Below the pieces are notes generated by a model. The model was not told the DNA's origin. It did no database searches and was given only the letters and a program-made list of their open reading frames with translations. Source: Archivesica marissinica (Eukaryota > Mollusca > Bivalvia > Venerida > Vesicomyidae). Taken from it: a DNA stretch of 64,000 nucleotides. This document shows positions 50,001 through 59,000 of the stretch, piece by piece; within the stretch, counting starts at the first letter, position 1, and every line of letters begins with the position of its first letter. Position numbers and translations under genes: made by a program. The stretch covers positions 12,983,950 to 13,047,949 of the forward strand of contig CM026398.1 in assembly GCA_014843695.1 (NCBI GenBank), written 5' to 3'.

Positions 50001-53000
50001 CCTATGTATCCCTACTACCCCCGGGGGTATTATAGAGTTTTCATTTTTTTATTTCATTTTCTGAGACCAATGATACGCACGTGCGTACTTGCGTATGCCC
50101 AGCGACGGGCCTGAAATTTCGGATAGTTTATTGGTTATCATCTGGAAATAGAAACTGGCCAACTGGCAGGTACGCAGGCATCGATAGAAACCAACGCATT
50201 TGTAAACTTTGTAATATGATCTCAATTGAGGATGAATACCATTTATTATTGTGTTGTCCTCTATATATATATTCATTTTAGAAGAAAATATTCATTAATT
50301 TCTGCATGGCCTACATTTGGAAACATTTTGTATATAATGACAACAACCAATCAAAGAAGATTACATAATCTTGCCAAATATATCAAAGAAGCAATTGCAA
50401 TACGTGGACATACCCTTACCATGCTAACTGTTCCGTAAATTATACTATTTTTGTCATTGTTTGTTGTTTTGTCTGTATAAATTCCAAATTAAATGCATGT
50501 TTATATGATTCTATTTATCTCTTTGCTATATTACAACTATTATTTGTTAATGGCCAAAATCATGTTTGTATATTGGTGGTTTGCCTAATAAACTTTGAAA
50601 GTTTGGTTATGAGCAAACGATGCCTGTCTCCGTGTACTATAGTGTAAAGTGTTATATGGTACAATCATTTATATAGACTGATCTGTAGTCCAGTGGTAAC
50701 ACGATGGACTGATAATCCAGGGGTCGCAGGTTCGATCCCCCGTCTGACCCTAATACAATTAACAGTCTTTCAGATGGGATATTAAACCGAGGTCTCGTGT
50801 CGGTGCTTTACACCGTGCACGTAAAAGAACCAGAGGAGACTCTGGAATGGGTCTCTGTCTGTATCATTGCACTATCCTCAAAAATCTATAATGACTAATC
50901 TCTTCAGGAGGCGTCGCTCATATGGGCAACCGGTTGCGACGATAAATAAACGTAAAACACACTATAAAATCATTTTATTAGAAGTAGATTCCACAGACTG
51001 ATAGCATGATTGCTCTCTGGAACAATACACTGCTATATTAGCAGACAAATTAGAATATAACTGCCATAAATACAATTTGTATGTTTCAGCCGAGCACATA
51101 CTATCGTCACCATCAGTTTCCTACAAAACTGTATTCGAGAAAACAAAACCAAGATGTCCAAAATCAATCTGGTGGATCTTGCTGGGAGGTGCGTAACTCG
51201 TTAAACAGTTTGTGTCCGATTAGCGCAGTGGTTAGCGCGCTTGCTTCTCACCAATGCAACCCGGGCTCGACCTCGGACCGGGAAGTATGTGAGATGGTAC
51301 CGGGGTCGCCCGGCAGGTGGGTTTTTCCGGTTTCCTCCCATACGAATGGCCACATATACGCTTTCATCTGCGCCAACGAGAGTGATTAATATAAGTTGTT
51401 AGAAGTTGCTTCGTTGTAAAATAAAAGTTTAATGTTCGTTTATGTATTATTCCTGCAATAGACAAAACAGGGAAAACATTATAAATAAATTTGACGATCT
51501 TGTATTTATAATTCATTGTTGTAGAATAATGTTCAACATTTTTCTCAAATAGTCTGATTATTTGTGTTGGTGACGTAACCAATAACTGAACACAATGGTA
51601 CAACTATAGTTCGAGTTTTGAATATATACTGAATAAATAAAGTTAATACATTTAAAGCAGCATTACATCGTATGAAATAAAAGATATTTGAAAAATTCAA
51701 TTTTTACGTATGGGTAGCAATGCTGCTACACATTATAACATTATACTTTGTATGCTTATGTTCATTTGGTAAACAGTGTTTGTATGCGATAAAACAAACT
51801 CGAAACCGAAAGTAGGACTTTCCGAGTCGATCGGTCACGCACTTGTTTGCATTCGGAATACATCGTCCCCATTTGTCCCACATTGTCTGTTTTAATTAAA
51901 TTACTTGATCTGTTGATTCATACCTCTGTTAGCTAAGTCTTTTAGGGACATTTCTACATCCCCGCGAGGGGTTCGACATTACAGGAAGATAGATAGATAG
52001 TCTTTCATGTTCAAAATATATACGTTGTTTTCTACATCCTCTGTTGTTTCACGCATGCGCACTGTGCTTGTTTACATTTCGTGTGTTGATAAACAAATTC
52101 GCGTATACGACGGTTTAAATTTATTGGAATGTTATCGTTTCTGAGCGACTATTTCGATTTTTGTAAGCACACACACATTAGTATTTATATTTTACCCAAA
52201 ACATCATTTATTACGATGTAATGCTGCTTTAAAGTTATTACACTATTGTATGAACACAATCAGCATAAGATATTCAATAATTTATTATCATGTGTTAAGT
52301 ATTTAAAATGTGAGTAACGTTAAATGAATGTTACAGCGAGCGGGCCTCTCAGACGGGTGCTGTGGGTGTTCGATTCGAAGAGAGCAAAAATATCAACAAA
52401 TCATTGATGTCACTTGGCATCGTAATCAAGAGTAAGTAACTAGTGCAATGTGCCAGCAATGTACCAATTGACAGGCGTGGCAGACAAAAATCACAGTTAG
52501 CTGTGGACGTTGTGATCACAGACGCGTGGGGTCTGGGCACATTTTGCAGGTTCAAGACCACAAAATAATGTTTTATGTATAATGTCAAGCCAATGGTGTA
52601 TAATTGATCTTAAAAAAGCCAAAAAGAGAAAAATGTTTATTAGTTGTGTGGTTTGGAACCCGCAAACATTTGTCCAGACCTCAAGTGTATGTAGTCGTGA
52701 TAGCGTAATGGTAGCGCGTTCGTCTCTGTTGCGAAACACCCGACTGGAGCCGTTTCGATTGTACCCTTAGGCAAGGTATTTAAAATCCACGTTGCCTCTT
52801 CTATCTCCCTCGTGGCGATGGATTCCATCAGAATGAGGTCTCGAGTGTGATTAATATGGCGATGGATTTCATCAGGAATGAGGTCTCGAGAGTGATTAAT
52901 CTAAGTTGTAAGAACTTGTTTCGCAATCGAGCTCAAATAAATGTGCATAAACTAAACTAAGGTTCAGCAATGTTTATTAGTATTATTATTTCTATCACTA

Positions 53001-56000
53001 CTATTGGGAGGTCAGTCTGTTGTGGCGGAGAGCAGACCACTCACGTGTCCTGTGTAACAACCAGCACTATTTACATGTCTGTACAGTCCGTGCGTGAATA
53101 ATAAATGTACAGATTGGCGTGTGTGTTTTACGTTTATTTATCGTCGCTACCGGTTGCCCATATGAGCGACGCCTCCTGAAGAGATTAGTAATTTTAGATT
53201 TTGGAGGATAGTGCATGATACAGAGAGAGACCCATTCTAGAGTCTCCTCTGGTTCTTTTACGTGCACAGTATAAAGCACCGACACGAGACCTCGGTTTAA
53301 CGTCCCATCTGAAAGATTGTTAATTTTATTAGGGTCAGATAGGGAATCGAACCTGCGATCCCTGGATTACCAGTCCAGCGTGTTACCACTGGACTACAGA
53401 TCCGTCTGTATTGGAAATTTACAACAAACAATATGATATGCGCATAGTGCTTTATATTAGTTCACGCAGTATATATATATAATATATATATTAATAAAAG
53501 CAAACATAACTTGTTATCAATGTTCTGTCCAGAATATATGGCAGCGATGATCAGTATTTGATATTGTAAACTATCTTCCATTTTGAGCAATTGTAATCTA
53601 AGTTCACAAGAAATGAAACAATTCAAATCTTGAAATCTTAGTTATTTCCACTGTAAATATAACATTTACACGTTATTATATCGAACAGCAAATACAATTA
53701 TATATATAAAGTTATCGTATATTTTCAGACCTGTGTGCCTTAGCGTGTGGTAGGACTGACCAAGGACCAAGTGAGTGTTCTTCAAGTTTAACTGCTATGA
53801 GTTCTGAATCATACAAAGTGAAGCTAGCACCTCCAATAGTTGCAGATAATGAACTCCAACCCGAGAGTTGAAGATGCGTGGGGCTCTTTGCACCCATCTT
53901 CAGCCATATGGTGGGATTTCCTTATATGTAACGCTATGGAGGTGGTATATTTATTTTTACTTAGGCACTTAGGCCTACGGCCTGTGTGGTTAATTCCTAC
54001 ACGTCAGAACTCCAAGCCACGTTTTATTCGCCAATAACTATCTGAAAGACAAATATTATATCTTAAATATGGTGTTGTTTATATGCTAATCGGCATTATA
54101 TTTAGCTTCACAAACAACAATATTCAGTATCCCCATATTTCAGCTCCATATCGAGATTCCAAACTCACAATGCTGCTCAAAGATGCTATAGGCGGAAACT
54201 GTAAAACAATAATGGTAAAGTATGCTTAGCTCGTTTAATAGTGTTGCTATTATCAAGACAGTTCTGATTGTTCGTTGATTGGTTGATTCATTTGTTTATT
54301 TGCTGATTTATTTAATAATAATTTATTAATACCCATACCAACCATATCCATACCGACCATATCCATATCAACCATACCCATACCGACCATATCCATATCA
54401 ACCATACCCATACCGACCATATCCATATCAACCATATCCATACCGACCATATCCATACCGACCATATCCATACCGACCATATCCATACCGACCATATCCA
54501 TATCAACCATATCCATACCGACCATATCCATACCGACCATATCCATACCGACCATATCCATATCAACCATATCCATACCGACCATATCCATACCGACCAT
54601 ATCCATACCGACCATATCCATATCAACCATATCCATACCGACCATATCCATACCGACCATATCCATACCGACCATATCCATATCAACCATATCCATACCG
54701 ACCATATCCATACCGACCATATCCATACCGACCATATCCATACCGACCATATCCATACGACCATATCCATACCAACCATATCCATACCGACCATATCCAT
54801 ACCGACCATATCCATACCGACCACATCCATACCGACCATATCCATACCGACCATATCCATACCGACCATATCCATACCAACCATATCCATACCGACCATA
54901 TCCATACCAACCATATCCATACCGACCATATCCATACCGACCATATCCATACCAACCATATCCATACCGACCATATCCATACCGACCATATCGACCATAT
55001 CCATACCGACCATATCCATACCGACCATATCCATACCGACCATATCCATACCGACCATATCCATACCGACCATATCCATACCGACCATATCCATACCGAC
55101 CATATCCATACCGACCATATCCATACCGACCATATCCATACCGACCATATCCATACCGACCATATCCATACCGACCATATCCATACCGACCATATCCATA
55201 CCGACCATATCCATACCGACCATATCCATACCGACCATATCCATACCGACCATATCCATACCGACCATATCCATACCAACCATATCCATACCGACCATAT
55301 CCATACCGACCATATCCATACCGACCATATCCATACCGACCATATCCATACCGACCATATCCATACCGACCATATCCATACCGACCATATACATACCGAC
55401 CATATCCATACCAACCATATCCATACCAACCATATCCATACCGACCATATCCATACCGACCATATCCATACCAACCATATCCATACCGACCATATACATA
55501 CCGACCATATCCATACCGACCATATCCATACCGACCATATCCATACCGACCATATCCATACCAACCATACCCATACCAACCACATCCATACCAACCATAT
55601 CCATACCAACCATATCTATCCATACCAACCATATCCATACCGACCATATCCATACCGACCATATCCATACCGACCATATCCATACCAACCATATCCATAC
55701 CAACCATATCCATACCGACCATACCCATACCAACCATATCCATACCAACCATATCCATACCAACCATATCCATACCAACCATATCCATACGAACCATATA
55801 CATACCGACCATATCCATACCGACCATATACATANNNNNNNNNNNNNNNNNNNNNNNNNNNNNNNNNNNNNNNNNNNNNNNNNNNNNNNNNNNNNNNNNN
55901 NNNNNNNNNNNNNNNNNNNNNNNNNNNNNNNNNNNNNNNNNNNNNNNNNNNNNNNNNNNNNNNNNNNNNNNNNNNNNNNNNNNNNNNNNNNNNNNNNNNN

Positions 56001-59000
56001 NNNNNNNNNNNNNNNNNNNNNNNNNNNNNNNNNNNNNNNNNNNNNNNNNNNNNNNNNNNNNNNNNNNNNNNNNNNNNNNNNNNNNNNNNNNNNNNNNNNN
56101 NNNNNNNNNNNNNNNNNNNNNNNNNNNNNNNNNNNNNNNNNNNNNNNNNNNNNNNNNNNNNNNNNNNNNNNNNNNNNNNNNNNNNNNNNNNNNNNNNNNN
56201 NNNNNNNNNNNNNNNNNNNNNNNNNNNNNNNNNNNNNNNNNNNNNNNNNNNNNNNNNNNNNNNNNNNNNNNNNNNNNNNNNNNNNNNNNNNNNNNNNNNN
56301 NNNNNNNNNNNNNNNNNNNNNNNNNNNNNNNNNNNNNNNNNNNNNNNNNNNNNNNNNNNNNNNNNNNNNNNNNNNNNNNNNNNNNNNNNNNNNNNNNNNN
56401 NNNNNNNNNNNNNNNNNNNNNNNNNNNNNNNNNNNNNNNNNNNNNNNNNNNNNNNNNNNNNNNNNNNNNNNNNNNNNNNNNNNNNNNNNNNNNNNNNNNN
56501 NNNNNNNNNNNNNNNNNNNNNNNNNNNNNNNNNNNNNNNNNNNNNNNNNNNNNNNNNNNNNNNNNNNNNNNNNNNNNNNNNNNNNNNNNNNNNNNNNNNN
56601 NNNNNNNNNNNNNNNNNNNNNNNNNNNNNNNNNNNNNNNNNNNNNNNNNNNNNNNNNNNNNNNNNNNNNNNNNNNNNNNNNNNNNNNNNNNNNNNNNNNN
56701 NNNNNNNNNNNNNNNNNNNNNNNNNNNNNNNNNNNNNNNNNNNNNNNNNNNNNNNNNNNNNNNNNNNNNNNNNNNNNNNNNNNNNNNNNNNNNNNNNNNN
56801 NNNNNNNNNNNNNNNNNNNNNNNNNNNNNNNNNNTATATCATTGTTTGAAATAAACTATGTTTAAACTAAAACTAAACCCTTGCTAAATGATTGAGAAGC
56901 GAGAGTGCTAACCACTGCGCTAATCGGACAGACAATGCTGATTAAGGTTTATTCGGTCACCATCTGTAAATAAAGTATTTCATTAATCGTTCATCAACCC
57001 CTGCAGGTTGCTACAATCAGTCCGTCAGACCAGGACTACCAACAGACGTTATCTACACTACGTTACGCTGACAGAGTGAAGTCTATACGCAATGAAGTCG
57101 TAGTAAACGTCACTAAAACAGACAAGCTAATAAAGGAACTACTAGCAGAGAAGGAAACTCTTCTAGAGAAACTGAAGGGAAGACGGACTTCAGAGATGGG
57201 ATATACAGAAGAAGGTTAGCTTAAACTGGGTGAAAATAACGTAACGTAGTCTCCGTGGTCTAGTGGTTAAGGCGTCCGCCTACTGAGCTGGAGAGTCGAA
57301 GGTTAGAACCTCTCAGGGGTTCGTTCTGATATGGCCGGTTGATAAGCCGCCAGCTTAAGTAAGGTTATCGATAGAATGGTGCCTATTAGGGCAGTACTGA
57401 TGTTCTTTAAAAAGCTGTCTGTTAAGTCAGTAATGGCTGGTCGTTAGGGCACTATAATAAACAAAATATCTTACACCTACTTCAGTCTTATGTTCAATTA
57501 AGCAATCGTGGTAGAGTGTAAAGTTCTGTCGATGTTTTAAGCACACTTTTAGGAAAACAGTATCCGAGGTTATAAAACTGTTCTGAGATCTCAAACTCAA
57601 GTTCAACCGATTTGATTGGTTGATTTTGAGTTTTACTGTCAGCTGAATCAATCAGATGCGTGTGACTGAGTTTTAGAGTGAAGAAAAGTGTTAATGCAAA
57701 AGCAGAAGAAGATTTCGAAACGAGAGTGTGAGATATGTGCAAGTTGTCGTGAGATTCCGCGTTATTTGGTTATATTTCAAATCTCTGCAATATGTATGTC
57801 CTTGATACAGCATACGTTCAAAATAGTTGCATACCATTGAACAAAATGGAACCGTGGCCATGTCTAAGACAATTGCCACGCAAGACAAATATGATGATAT
57901 AATTATTAGGCAATGTAATCACGTCTAGTTGGCACATTGTAGTGCAAACATAATCATATGTTGAAGTCAAAATTCATCATATTTATACATTACGTGCAGA
58001 GCCAAAACTAACTGCTTATACCAGGGTTTACCCCGTTAGGACTCGAAATCAATATGTCTAATGTGCTAATGGTACACGTGGGGGTGAAACCTCAAGGGGT
58101 GAGCGCCTTGAGTACACGTTGGGTTGAAACCTCAAGGGGTGAGCGCCCTGAGTATACGTGGGGTGAAACATCAAGGGGTGAGCGCCCTGAGTACACGTGG
58201 GAGTGAAACATCAAGGGGTGAGCGCCCTGAGTACACGTGGTGAAACATCAATGTATTATATGTATAGTAGGTATTGTCAATACTGTATATGATTTTCTCA
58301 TATTGACATGTTTTTCACGTGAATGCTTTTATGTATATCCACATATATGCTGTACAATGATAACGTTTTAAGTTGAAATTGGAAAATAAAATGTCTTCTT
58401 CATGTAAATCCCAAATTGTCATAAATATAGTTTGATTTTAATGCGTTTTAATTACTATTGCGTTCGGTATAGCTTTTGAAAATTATTATAGTGTCCTCTA
58501 CACAATCATGTGTTTCGCAGGCAACTGCATATAAATCTAGACACGGCTGTACGACGGTTTCCCCCACGTAGGAACATCTAAAATCCATGAAGTTCGTACA
58601 CCGCGTGTCATTTTCACTACGACCTGCATACATTTATGAAAGGACGCAAGTGAAGAATATGAGCTTATCTAGTTCTACACTATGGCCGTATTTACTAATT
58701 CTACAGGACTAATGAATTTAACATGTTCTACATTGAAGATATGTAGTACTTCTAATTTTCTTGGAAATGTAACAATGTTCCGTTATGTCTATTGTTCTAG
58801 GTAAATCGTTGTAAATCATTGCTGTCCCCAGATAAGAAATATCATATATGTATATCTATACCCACAATATCATAAATCTTAATTAGTCATGTTGCTATAT
58901 ATGTAACCTGACACTAATAAAAGTAATTGTTGTTGTTGTACAGTGTGTATTAACTGGTTAACTTTTAATTTACCAATACATGAGAGAATATGTGACGTTT

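Noticed and set aside
54253..55834. Gly/Tyr/Arg- and Met/Val-rich repeat proteins resembling silk or cuticle proteins
   Set aside because: The 15-bp satellite is open in all minus-strand frames. It lies within a kinesin intron and is cut by a gap.
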